Shown here: positions 36,085 through 44,489 of the stretch, piece after piece | How positions within the stretch are numbered: position 1 is the first letter of the stretch | Layout of the letters: each line of letters opens with the position of its first letter | Assembly (NCBI RefSeq): GCF_001267405.1 | Contig: NZ_CP012369.1 | Coordinates: forward strand, 1 to 64,000 | Direction: 5' to 3' | DNA from: Moorella thermoacetica | GTDB taxonomy: Bacteria > Bacillota > DSM-521 > Neomoorellales > Neomoorellaceae | Length of the DNA: 64,000 nt | Position numbers and translations under genes: made by a program | The notes under the pieces: generated by a model | The model's database searches: none | Told to the model about the DNA's origin: nothing | What the model saw: the letters and a program-made list of their open reading frames with translations, nothing else

Positions 36085-36138
36085 ATGCGAGGGGTTATCT
36101 TATTTTTATTCATCATTTTTCGCCCGGGGAGCGGTTAA
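36085..36138 (+). CDS. 17-residue hydrophobic small open frame
   Basis: ATG 36085 lies one base after GTAGGAGGG, giving MRGVILFLFIIFRPGSG and TAA. The spacing to TAGGAGG is about 1-3 bases, shorter than ideal. The composition is strongly hydrophobic. It could be a leader peptide or a tiny membrane peptide; alternatively the purine run serves nothing. It ends 41 bases before the first glc gene. No homology can be claimed. Confidence 0.25.
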   Translation: MRGVILFLFIIFRPGSG

Positions 36139-36179
36139 GATGATACGTTTATACAAAGTGGGGAAGGGGAGAAGGCTGA

Positions 36180-37567
36180 ATGGTCGATCAAGCAACTCTA
36201 AACGAACTGGTTGCTATTGTCGGTAAGGAAAATGTATTTACTTCTAAAATTTCGTTGAATACCTACATGTATGATGCTTCTCTCGTTTACGGTCGACCGG
36301 AGGTTATTGCTTATGTCAAAAATCGTCAGGAGATAGCATCTATTTTGAAATTAGCCAGCATCAAAAAAATCCCGGTGACCCCCAGAGGTGGCGGTACCTG
36401 TTTAAGTGGCGGCGCTGTACCCCAGCGTGGCGGCATTGTCATGGTGATGACGAAAATGAACCGCATCCTGGAGGTTGATCCCGAAAACAGGGTGGCGGTA
36501 GTCGAACCGGGCGTTACCAATATGGAGTTGCAGAAGGCCGTAGCCCCCTACGGGCTGGTTTATATGCCGGATCCTGCCAGCCAGAAGGTTTCCACCATGG
36601 GCGGCAATCTTGGTGAGAACTCCGGTGGCATGAGGGGGATCAAGTACGGCCTTACCAAGGATCACATCATTGGCATGGAACTGGTCTTATCCAGCGGGGA
36701 AATTGTGCAAATTGGAGGTAAATTGGAGCCAATAGCCCAGGAATTAAATCTCAATGCCATTATTATCGGCTCAGAAGGCAATTTAGGCGTGGCCACCAAG
36801 ATTATCTGCAAACTAACCCCGGCGCCGAAGGCTAACCGGACCATGCTGGCCTCTTACAACACCCTGGAAGATGCCGGGACAACCGTTTCCGCCATTATCG
36901 CCCATGGCATTATCCCCTGCACCCTGGAGCTCATGGATAACAAGATCATTAACGCCGTTGAGGACTGGTTGCATATCGGCTTGCCTACCCGGGCGGGAGC
37001 TATCCTCCTGATTGAAGTGGACGGCTGGGACGCCGGCCTGGATCGCCAGGCCCAGCAGATAATGGCTATCTGCCGCGAAAACGGGGCTACGGACGTCAAA
37101 CTGGCCCAGAATGCCCGGGAGAGGGATAACCTCTGGACAGCCCGGCGGATGGCCATTGGCGCCATCGGCCGCTTGGCACCCAACTACGATATGGAGGACG
37201 CCACCGTCCCCCGTACTAAACTGCCATTAATCCTCAAAGAAGTCGACCGCTTGAGCAAGGAATACAATGTCCCCATCGGCATGCTGGCCCACGCCGGCGA
37301 CGGCAACCTCCATCCCCTGGTCCTGTTTGATGAACGGAATAAGGAAGAGATGGCTAGAGTGGAAAGGTGCGAGCCGCCCTTTTCCGCTATGCCCTTGACC
37401 TGGGCGGTACCCTCTCCGGCGAGCACGGCATCGGCCTGGCCAAGCTGGATTTTGTTCCCTGGGCCTTTAACCAGCAGGAGCTTCAGTTTTTACGCCGGGA
37501 ACGTCTGGCCTTCGATCCCAGTGATACATTAAACGCTGGTAAAACTGTTCCCGAAACGGCAGCTTGA
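36180..37567 (+). pseudogene. glcD: FAD-linked oxidase GlcD-type, disrupted by a frameshift near 37363
   Basis: A flavoprotein of the glycolate/D-lactate dehydrogenase group. The FAD-binding domain is intact (TPRGGGTCLSGGAVPQRGG, MGGNLGENSGGMRGIKYG, IGSEGNLGVATKI) and the C-terminal domain reaches AHAGDGNLHPLVLF. After MARVERC the frame loses homology and runs to 37532. The true C-terminus continues in another frame: RAALFRYALDLGGTLSGEHG, IGLAKLDFVPW, to TAA at 37567. One missing base in the AAA run at 37363-37365 (AAAA would restore VEKVRAA) explains it. It may be a sequencing slip, a real mutation or, less likely, recoding. Restored length would be about 462 residues. GGGGAAGGGGAGAAGG precedes ATG 36180. 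Confidence 0.88.
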
Positions 37568-37580
37568 GGAGGATGGCAAA

Positions 37581-38939
37581 ATGCGACGCGAAATTATCGC
37601 CAACCTGGAAAAAATCGTTGGCAGGGAGAATTGCCAGGTGGAAGAGGCCGTCAGGCGGCAGCACGGTTTTAGCAAAACAGCCCTCCCGGAGGCCGTTCTT
37701 TACCCTCAGGACAGCCAGCAGGTAGCCGCGATATTAAAGGTGGCCGCCGCGGAGGGCATTCCGGTGGTACCCTGGGGTGCCGGTACCATGGCCCGCAGGG
37801 GTTTACTACCCTTAAACGGGGGCCTGGCGATTAACCTTACCGCGATGAACAAGATCCTCGAATATGATTACGAAAATATGACGGCCTTCGTAGAAGCGGG
37901 CGTCACCCTCAAGGATTTACAGGCCACCCTGAAAACCCACAACCTATACTGGCCTGTGGAGCCGGTGGATGGAGACACCTCAACAGTCGGCGGTTGCGTG
38001 GCCGCCGGCGCTTCCGGACCCAGCAAACTGGGCTACGGTGACGCCAAATTTCACATCCTGGGACTCGAGGTGGTCCTGTCTACGGGAGAGATTATCCGCA
38101 CCGGCGGCAAGACGGTGAAAAACGTCCAGGACTATGATAACACTCGCTTTATAGCTGGCTCCTGGGGCAGCCTGGGGATTATCACCAGGGTGATGCTGAA
38201 GTTAAGGCCGTTGCCGGAAAAGGAAATCACCGTCTTCCTTTCCTTCAAGGAACTGGAAGCAGCCATTGAGGCGGCCCGGATCATCAGGAGCGATACCCTG
38301 CCCACAGCCCTGGAACTCATGGATGGCGTGGCCATGAAGATCCTGGCCCGTGCCGGTTACCGTCCAAACGGGGAAGGCCCTGGCATCCTGGCGAACTTTA
38401 ACGGTTTTACCGAGCAGGTGGACGCCCAGGCGGACTACCTGCAAGGGAAGTTTAAAGGTACCCTTATCCTGGAAGGAGAGGCTGCGGCCGGCGCCTGGCA
38501 GGCCCGGCGGCAGATCTGGCCGACCTTTGCCGGTGAGGGGGGAGCCATCCTGGCCAGCGCGGCGGTACCCTTCACCGCCTTGGGAGAGTTCCTCAAGGGG
38601 GCCAGGGCGGAACTGGACCGCAGCCGTAAAGGGGCGGCTATGGTAGCCCACTTTGGTAACGGCCACATTCATATTCTCCTGGACCAGGCCCCCGAAGCTT
38701 TTAACGGCGTCCGGGGGGTTGTCGACCAGCTGTCTGCCCGGGCGGAAAACCTGGGCGGTTTCCTGGTAGTAGATAATATCGATGACCTCGAGTTTACCAG
38801 ACGCCGGGTTGAGGCCCGGGGAAGGGCTATCTTTGAACTCCTGGGCCGGGTCAAGGCGGCCTTCGATCCGCGAGGGATCATGGCCCCCAACAGCAAGGTC
38901 CTGGCCTATGTATTAGTAGATAATAGGGCAGCTTCTTGA
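37581..38939 (+). CDS. FAD-linked oxidase, GlcD/GlcE-type
   Basis: A second, intact flavoprotein of 452 residues in the same family. It has the FAD-binding motifs VVPWGAGTMARRGLLPLNGG, VGGCVAAGASGPSKLGYGD and AGSWGSLGIITRVMLKL. It is clearly diverged from the gene before it. Together with the iron-sulfur gene that follows it forms a GlcDEF-like complex that oxidises a 2-hydroxyacid (glycolate or lactate) and passes electrons on. AGGAGGATGGCAAA precedes ATG 37581. If the preceding gene is truly broken, this one may carry the flavin function alone. Confidence 0.9.
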   Translation: MRREIIANLEKIVGRENCQVEEAVRRQHGFSKTALPEAVLYPQDSQQVAAILKVAAAEGIPVVPWGAGTMARRGLLPLNGGLAINLTAMNKILEYDYENMTAFVEAGVTLKDLQATLKTHNLYWPVEPVDGDTSTVGGCVAAGASGPSKLGYGDAKFHILGLEVVLSTGEIIRTGGKTVKNVQDYDNTRFIAGSWGSLGIITRVMLKLRPLPEKEITVFLSFKELEAAIEAARIIRSDTLPTALELMDGVAMKILARAGYRPNGEGPGILANFNGFTEQVDAQADYLQGKFKGTLILEGEAAAGAWQARRQIWPTFAGEGGAILASAAVPFTALGEFLKGARAELDRSRKGAAMVAHFGNGHIHILLDQAPEAFNGVRGVVDQLSARAENLGGFLVVDNIDDLEFTRRRVEARGRAIFELLGRVKAAFDPRGIMAPNSKVLAYVLVDNRAAS

Positions 38940-38957
38940 GGGGAGGAGGAATAGGCC

Positions 38958-40253
38958 ATGGTTAAAACCTTTCGCCAGCGGGAAGAAGATATTGTCCGTT
39001 GTAATAGATGCGGTTTTTGTGAGGAAGTTTGTCCCACCTACAAGGCGACGGGGGAAGAGTTTTCCCTGGCCCGGGGACGTAACCGTTTAATGCGCCAGTC
39101 CATGGAGGGCAAACTGGATTTAACGAAAGAGCCCGAGATCAACCAGCATATCTATTCCTGCCTTCTTTGCGGCGCCTGTGTAGCGGCCTGCCCCTCGTCC
39201 GTCATCACCGACACCCTGATCAAGACCGCCCGGGCCGAAATTACCCGGGCCAAGGGCCAGCCCTTCCCCATCCGCATGGCTTTGCGGGGGGTCCTGGCCA
39301 ACCAGCGGCGCCTGACCCTGGGGGCCAAAGTCCTGCGCTTCTACCAGCGCAGCGGCGCACGCTGGCTGGCCCGGCATATCGGTTTTCTTAACTTGATGGG
39401 TTCCCTGGGCAAGGCCGAGGGGCTGCTGCCGGCCATCCCCGAGAAAACCCTGCGCGTCCAGTTACCCCAACTCTTAAAGAAGCCGATGAAGCCCCGGCAT
39501 AAAGTCGCCTACTTTGCCGGCTGCATGATTAACAACTTTTTTACTGCTGTTGGCGAGGCCACCCTGCGGGTTTACCAGGAAAACGATATCGAAGTAGTAG
39601 TGCCGACCAGCAACTGCTGCGGCATCCCCCATGAGGCCTATGGCGATATAGAGATGCAAATAAAACTGGCCAAAGAAAATCTGGACGCCTTCAGCCGCTA
39701 TGAGGTTGAAGCAATTGTCACCGATTGCGCCAGCTGTGCCCACGGCCTTCACAGTTACGCCGAACTCCTTCAGGACGATCCCCATTATGGTCCCCTGGCG
39801 GCGCAGCTAGCGGCTAAAGTAAAGGATGCCTCTCAGTACCTGGTCGAGATTGGCTTTAAAAAGGAGATGGGGCCGGTCAACGCTACCGTAACTTACCACG
39901 ATCCCTGCCATGCAGCCCGGGGCCTGAAGGTCAAGGAGCAACCGCGGGAGATCTTGAAGAGTATCCCGGGGGTTAAATTCGTCGAGATGAATGAATCCGA
40001 CTGGTGCTGTGGCGGTGCCGGTTCCTATAACGTAACCCACTACGAACTATTACGTAAGATCCTCGCCCGCAAGATGGATAACTTTAAGAAGACCGGAGCC
40101 GAATACCTGGCAACCTCCTGCCCGGCCTGCCTCATGCAACTGGCCCACGGCCTGGATGTCTACCGCTTGTCTGGCAAAGCAATCCATGTTATGCAAATAT
40201 TGGACCAGGCCTACCAGAACCGGGCCGTCCGGAGCAAGGCCAAGGCCGGCTGA
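38958..40253 (+). CDS. glcF: iron-sulfur subunit of 2-hydroxyacid dehydrogenase (GlcF-type)
   Basis: A 431-residue electron-transfer subunit. Two N-terminal [4Fe-4S] motifs (CNRCGFCEEVCP and CLLCGACVAACP) are followed by two CCG domains (NCCGIPHEAYGD with YFAGCMIN; DWCCGGAGSYN with SCPACLMQLAHGL), as in GlcF and heterodisulfide-reductase-like proteins. GAGGGGAGGAGGAA precedes ATG 38958. With the two flavoproteins it should make a glycolate- or lactate-oxidising complex. Which substrate is used is not visible; glycolate growth is known for Moorella. A terminator follows. Confidence 0.92.
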   Translation: MVKTFRQREEDIVRCNRCGFCEEVCPTYKATGEEFSLARGRNRLMRQSMEGKLDLTKEPEINQHIYSCLLCGACVAACPSSVITDTLIKTARAEITRAKGQPFPIRMALRGVLANQRRLTLGAKVLRFYQRSGARWLARHIGFLNLMGSLGKAEGLLPAIPEKTLRVQLPQLLKKPMKPRHKVAYFAGCMINNFFTAVGEATLRVYQENDIEVVVPTSNCCGIPHEAYGDIEMQIKLAKENLDAFSRYEVEAIVTDCASCAHGLHSYAELLQDDPHYGPLAAQLAAKVKDASQYLVEIGFKKEMGPVNATVTYHDPCHAARGLKVKEQPREILKSIPGVKFVEMNESDWCCGGAGSYNVTHYELLRKILARKMDNFKKTGAEYLATSCPACLMQLAHGLDVYRLSGKAIHVMQILDQAYQNRAVRSKAKAG

Positions 40254-40261
40254 TACCCCTG

Positions 40262-40283
40262 ACCCCCACCCGGGGGTTTTTCT
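40262..40283 (+). terminator. terminator after glcF
   Basis: CCCCC (40263-40267) pairs with GGGGG (40272-40276), loop ACCC, then TTTTTCTTTTT. Confidence 0.8.
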
Positions 40284-40387
40284 TTTTGGCGCGGTTCTGG
40301 CCAACGGCTATTTTTTACGCCCACCCTGTGAGTTATAGTTCATATACCCACCCGCAACCGAATAGGATCATCCTGGGGGTGAAGGGG

Positions 40388-41164
40388 ATGATCCTGCTCT
40401 GGCACCGGCGCCGGATAAGCAATTTCCTGATCCCGGTGCTTTTGTTTTTCCTGGGGCTTATGCTGGGGGCCTGGCTGGCCGATTGCCAGCCCCTGGCGGC
40501 CCTGGTTGGGCGTACCAACAGGCTTTTACCCATTTATAGCGTGGGCACCACGGAAAAAAAGGTGGCCCTCTCCTTTGACGCCACCTGGGGGGCGGAGTAT
40601 ACCCCCAAGTTGCTGGCTACCCTTAAACAGCACGGTGTCAAGACGACCTTTTTCCTGACCAACATCTGGCTCAAAAAGTATCCTGATGTGGCCAGACAGA
40701 TAGCCGCCGACGGCCATGAAATCGGCCTCCACTCGGCCTCCCATCCCCATTTTACCGCCCTGAGCCCGGCGGAAATGGAAAAGGAACTGCAGGAGAACAG
40801 CCGTATGGTTACGGAGGTGACGGGTTATAAGGCTGAGCTCTTCCGGCCGCCCTTTGGTGACTACAACGACACGGTCATCAGGACGGTGGAGAGGCTGGGT
40901 TACCGGGCCATCCAGTGGGATGTCGATTCCCTGGACTGGCAGGAGCAAATGACGGCTACGGATATCTATAACCGGGTAGTCAAGGGCATCAAACCGGGTT
41001 CCATTGTCCTGTTCCATAATAATGGCCGTTATACGGCCGATGTCCTGGGCCCCCTCCTGGATAAGCTGAAGGCCGACGGCTACCAGGTGGTGCCGGTGGG
41101 GCAACTGATTCTCAAGGGTGATTACTACGTGGATCACGCCGGGGTCCAGCGCGCCGGGCGCTGA
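40388..41164 (+). CDS. polysaccharide deacetylase, PdaB-like, membrane anchored
   Basis: A NodB-type carbohydrate esterase of about 258 residues. An N-terminal anchor (FLIPVLLFFLGLMLGAWLA) leads to the NodB domain: motif 1 VALSFDATWGAEYTP, motif 2 HEIGLHSASHPHFT, motif 3 FRPPFGDYN, and the C-terminal VLFHNNG. Asp/His metal ligands are present. In spore formers such proteins (PdaA, PdaB) deacetylate cortex or wall glycan; PdaB is needed late in sporulation. Start ATG 40388 follows GGGGTGAAGGG; longer in-frame extension to 40286 has no ribosome-binding site. It lies alone between terminators. Confidence 0.9.
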   Translation: MILLWHRRRISNFLIPVLLFFLGLMLGAWLADCQPLAALVGRTNRLLPIYSVGTTEKKVALSFDATWGAEYTPKLLATLKQHGVKTTFFLTNIWLKKYPDVARQIAADGHEIGLHSASHPHFTALSPAEMEKELQENSRMVTEVTGYKAELFRPPFGDYNDTVIRTVERLGYRAIQWDVDSLDWQEQMTATDIYNRVVKGIKPGSIVLFHNNGRYTADVLGPLLDKLKADGYQVVPVGQLILKGDYYVDHAGVQRAGR

Positions 41165-41298
41165 GGGACGGGGGCGTTCAGTTTGCCCGCCAGGAACCAC
41201 CGGAGCCCGGAGCCTATACCCCGGCCCGGAGGAAGGTATATACGAAACCGGGAATGCCCCGGGCAATGGAGGGTGTTTCGCCCCTCCGGTAAGTATGT

Positions 41299-41304
41299 TA
41301 CAAT
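41299..41304 (+). promoter_or_regulatory. -10 element close to the decarboxylase start
   Basis: TGTTACAAT is an extended -10 whose TACAAT ends seven bases before GTG 41311. Transcription from it would begin at or next to the start codon, giving a leaderless message. No clear -35 is seen. Confidence 0.35.
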
Positions 41305-41310
41305 AGAAGG

Positions 41311-42720
41311 GTGAAGACCCAAGGGCAGGCGCCTCTATGGGAGGCGCTTTTAAACTATCGTCAGCAAGGACTTAATTCCTGGCATACTCCCGGTCACAAG
41401 GACGGGGCCTATACCTTGCCCCTGTGGCGGGATTTCCTGGGCGCGGCCCTGGCTCTGGACCTGACTGAGGTACCTGGCCTGGATAACCTGGCCTGTCCCG
41501 GGGGGGCTATCGCCGCCGCCCAGGAGCGGGCGGCCCGCTTTTATGGCGCAGCCCGGACTTTTTTCCTGGTAAACGGTGCGAGCGCCGGCCTGATGGCCGT
41601 CATCCTGGCCACCTGCCGCCCCGGGGATGAAGTTTTGCTGCCCCGGTACGCCCACCGGGCGGTTTTTAATGGCCTGATTTTAAGTGGGGCCCGGCCGGTT
41701 TACCTGGCCACGGAATGGCTGGCCAGCCCGGGCCTGCCCCTGGGGGTAGCCCCGGAAAGCCTGGCCGGAACCTTAAGGGAACATCCCGGGGCCAGGCTCC
41801 TGCTCCTGGTCCATCCTACCTATGAAGGTGTAGTACCCCGGAGCGAAGAACTAATTGCCCTGGCCCACGCCCACGGCGTGGCGGTCCTGGCCGATGCCGC
41901 CCATGGGGCCCACTTTGGCCTGGCTCCGGGCCTGCCACCGTCTCCCCTGGACCTGGGGGCTGATTTTGTCGTCCAGAGTAGCCATAAAACCCTGGCGGCC
42001 CTGACCCAGGCAGCCATGCTGCACCTGCGGGAGGAGGCAGCGGCAGCAAGGGTGGCGGCAGCCCTGAACCTGCTCCAGACTACCAGTCCTTCCTACCTCC
42101 TGCTGGCTTCCCTGGATACGGCCCGTCTCCTGGCGGAAGAACGGGGCCGGCAGGACTGGGGTCTGACGGTAGCCCGGGCTACCGCGGCCCGGGCCAGGCT
42201 GGATCGGGCCGGACTACCGCCCCTGGCAATGGCAGATGTTACCGGGCCGGCGGCCAGCGGCCTGGATGTAACCCGCCTGCTCCTGCCTACGGCGCCCCTG
42301 GGCCGGAGGGGAACGGAGGTGGCTGCCACCCTGCGCCGCGCCGGCCAGGAGGTAGAACTGGCGGGAGAGGATTATATCGTGGTAATCATCACCCCCGGCG
42401 ACGGTGAGGAGAAAATCGAGGCCCTGGTGACCGCCCTGCTGGCCCTGCCGCGATCCGACAGTAGGCAGCCGGCAGCTTTAGCCCCGGCACCGCCCGTCAG
42501 GATACCCGAGACGGCTTTGACGCCCCGGGAGGCCTGGCTTGCCCCCCGGCGGGAGTTGCCCCTGGGGGAGGCTACGGGGAAGATTGCCGCCGAACTCATC
42601 TCCCCCTGCCCGCCGGGCCTGGCCCTGACGGTACCGGGGGAGGTTCTGACGCCGGAGGTCCTCGAGCGGCTCAGGGATTTACGGGGACCGTCTGGCCGGG
42701 TGCTGGTAGTGGATGGCTAA
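41311..42720 (+). CDS. Orn/Lys/Arg decarboxylase family protein (YaaO-like)
   Basis: A fold-type I PLP enzyme of 469 residues, the short form related to B. subtilis YaaO and SpeA. Landmarks are SWHTPGHKDGAYTLPL, LVNGASAGLMAVILAT, VLADAAHGAHFGLAPGLP and the PLP lysine in QSSHKTLAALTQAAMLHL. It probably decarboxylates arginine or lysine; the substrate is not clear. It directly precedes tmk, as yaaO does. The sequence is rich in Ala, Leu, Arg and Pro. GTG 41311 has almost no leader; no better in-frame start gives the family's N-terminus. Confidence 0.9.
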   Translation: MKTQGQAPLWEALLNYRQQGLNSWHTPGHKDGAYTLPLWRDFLGAALALDLTEVPGLDNLACPGGAIAAAQERAARFYGAARTFFLVNGASAGLMAVILATCRPGDEVLLPRYAHRAVFNGLILSGARPVYLATEWLASPGLPLGVAPESLAGTLREHPGARLLLLVHPTYEGVVPRSEELIALAHAHGVAVLADAAHGAHFGLAPGLPPSPLDLGADFVVQSSHKTLAALTQAAMLHLREEAAAARVAAALNLLQTTSPSYLLLASLDTARLLAEERGRQDWGLTVARATAARARLDRAGLPPLAMADVTGPAASGLDVTRLLLPTAPLGRRGTEVAATLRRAGQEVELAGEDYIVVIITPGDGEEKIEALVTALLALPRSDSRQPAALAPAPPVRIPETALTPREAWLAPRRELPLGEATGKIAAELISPCPPGLALTVPGEVLTPEVLERLRDLRGPSGRVLVVDG

Positions 42721-42816
42721 CCCGGCAGGGTGCGCGGTAACCGGGGTGCTCGCTGGCACGAAGGAAATACTGGTAGTAATTATAAATTTAATCCTGGGAC
42801 GGCAGGTAATGGAGAT

Positions 42817-43440
42817 ATGGGCAGAGGCCTTTTTATAACCCTGGAGGGGCCGGACGGTTCCGGTAAAACTACCCAGATGGATCGGCTGGAAGAATACCTG
42901 CACCGGCGGGGGCTGGCAGTGGAACGGACCCGGGAACCGGGCGGGACGCTGCTTTCGGAGGCCATCCGCCGGTTGCTCCTGGAGCCTTCGTATAGCCCTG
43001 TTGATGCCCGGGCGGAGCTTTTCCTCTACGCCGCCGCCCGGGCCCAGCATGTAGCGGAGCGGATTCGCCCGGCCCTGGCGGCGGGCAAGATCGTCCTGTG
43101 CGATCGCTTCAGCGATTCCACCCTGGCCTACCAGGGGTACGGCCGCCAGCTGGGAGCAGAACTGGTAGAGCGGCTCAACGACCTGGCCACCGGTAACCTG
43201 CGGCCGGATATAACCTTTCTCATTGATGTTCCGGTGGCAATCGGCCTGGGCAGGCATTCGGGCGGCAGCGACCGACTGGAACAGGAAGATCTGGAGTTTC
43301 ACCGGCGGGTACGCCAGGGTTATCTGGACCTGGCCCGCCGGGAACCCCGGCGGGTGCACCTCATTGACGGTACTCCCTCCCCGGATGTGGTCTGGGAGGA
43401 GATTAAGGAGATCCTGGATGCCCGGCTGGAAAGGTTATAA
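42817..43440 (+). CDS. tmk: thymidylate kinase
   Basis: Converts dTMP to dTDP. The P-loop is LEGPDGSGKTTQ, then ERTREPGGTLLSEAIRRLLL, the DRFSDSTLAYQGYGR motif and the LID region RHSGGSDRLEQEDLEFHRRV. 207 residues when started at ATG 42817, the normal length; the open frame reaches back to 42730 but that extension has no homology. The ribosome-binding site is weak (TGGAG directly before). It is between the YaaO-like gene and holB, as in B. subtilis, but yaaQ and yaaR are absent here. Confidence 0.95.
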   Translation: MGRGLFITLEGPDGSGKTTQMDRLEEYLHRRGLAVERTREPGGTLLSEAIRRLLLEPSYSPVDARAELFLYAAARAQHVAERIRPALAAGKIVLCDRFSDSTLAYQGYGRQLGAELVERLNDLATGNLRPDITFLIDVPVAIGLGRHSGGSDRLEQEDLEFHRRVRQGYLDLARREPRRVHLIDGTPSPDVVWEEIKEILDARLERL

Positions 43441-43592
43441 ACTAAAGCAGCTGAGCGCATAGCCTGCTCGTCTAGAACCGCCGGAGGCCGTAGCCTGTAC
43501 CCTCCAGCCCTTCAAGAAACTGGAATATAGCAAGAACCAGCAATCGCTATTTTTGGTAGGATCCTATTTTCGGGAGGAGGTGGCAACAGGTT
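43441..43592 (+). repeat. copy C of the intergenic leader element, upstream of holB
   Basis: Shares GCCTGTACCCTCCAGCCC (43493-43510) with copy A (15 of 16 bases identical in the core) and the exact CCTATTTTCGG (43563-43573) with copy B, the latter running into the holB Shine-Dalgarno sequence GGGAGGAGG. A GGAGG ... CCTCC hairpin covers the first core. The CACCCCC and AAGTTT blocks are not present, so this copy is shorter or more diverged. Confidence 0.5.
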
Positions 43593-44447
43593 TTGACGGC
43601 ACACCAGCAATTAAAACAGGCTTTACTGGCGGGGAAACTGGCCCATGCCTACCTCCTGGTAGGGGGGAGTGAAGAAGGACGCCGGGCCGAAGCCATCTAC
43701 CTGGCCACGGCCCTGAACTGCCGCTACCTCCAGGGGGGCGAACCCTGCGGTAGCTGCCACTCCTGCCGGCAAATGGCCGGCGGTAACCATCCCGATTTCT
43801 ACCTCCTGGAGCCCCGCGGTACCAATTTAAAGATTGCCCAGATAAGGGAACTGGAAGCCAGGCTGGCCCTCCAGGCCTTTCAGGGTGGAGTCAAGGTAGC
43901 TGTCCTGGCCGGTGCCGACACTATGACGGAAGCAGCAGCCAATTGCCTTCTAAAGACCCTGGAGGAACCGCCGGAAGGGACTTATCTTATTTTACTGGCC
44001 GCCCAACCTGACCCCCTTTTGCCCACCATTCGCTCCCGCTGCCAGGAAATCCACCTGGAAGGGGCAATGGCGATTTCTCAGGCGGGTACCGGTTACTGGG
44101 CCCGCTTGGTGGCGGCCGATTTACCGGTTATAATGGAAGAGATCCTGCCGGAACTGGAAAAGGAGGCTGACTTGCCGGCAGTGCTGACCGGTATGGCCCT
44201 GGCCTGCCGGGACCAGCTGGTTTGGCAGCTTACAGGGTCGGCAACACTATTACTAAAGCCAGGCGAACCGCTGACGCCGTTCCTGGCACCTTCCCGGCTG
44301 TGGGCCTGTTTCTGGACTATCCAGGATACCCTGGCGGCCCTGGAGCATAACGCCAACCACCGCCTGGCCCTGGAAGTCATGATGTTTAAACTTTACACCC
44401 AGTTTTCCGGAGAAGCCATTCATGGCGGCGAGCCGTCGCCAGCGTAG
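43593..44447 (+). CDS. holB: DNA polymerase III delta' subunit
   Basis: A clamp-loader subunit of 284 residues. It resembles DnaX but its P-loop is degenerate (VGGSEEGRRAEA), as usual for delta'. The zinc motif CGSCHSCRQMAGGNHPDF, LKTLEEPPEGTYLILLA and the TIRSRCQEIHL sensor region are present. Start TTG 43593 is 12 bases from GGAGGAGG; no other start in frame fits better. It lies between tmk and yaaT in conserved order. Confidence 0.94.
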   Translation: MTAHQQLKQALLAGKLAHAYLLVGGSEEGRRAEAIYLATALNCRYLQGGEPCGSCHSCRQMAGGNHPDFYLLEPRGTNLKIAQIRELEARLALQAFQGGVKVAVLAGADTMTEAAANCLLKTLEEPPEGTYLILLAAQPDPLLPTIRSRCQEIHLEGAMAISQAGTGYWARLVAADLPVIMEEILPELEKEADLPAVLTGMALACRDQLVWQLTGSATLLLKPGEPLTPFLAPSRLWACFWTIQDTLAALEHNANHRLALEVMMFKLYTQFSGEAIHGGEPSPA

Positions 44448-44489
44448 GCATGCAAGCATTATCAAGCATTATCCGGGGGAGGTGCATAA

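Larger units (their letters stand above)
35746..36179 (+). other. 434-base leader region of the glc operon
   Basis: Contains no gene on the usual scale. It has the strong promoter above, a second promoter with TTGACA (36006-36011) and TACATT (36030-36035), a palindrome over that -10, and a 17-codon open frame at 36085-36138. The stretch around 35893-35930 (CCGCAAAGG, GGCC, GGTAG) is conserved-looking but I could not fit it to a known riboswitch. Confidence 0.5.

Noticed and set aside
37355-37370. Programmed -1 frameshift in the GlcD-type gene
   Set aside because: No X-XXY-YYZ slippery heptamer and no clear downstream stem; a missing base in the A-run is simpler.
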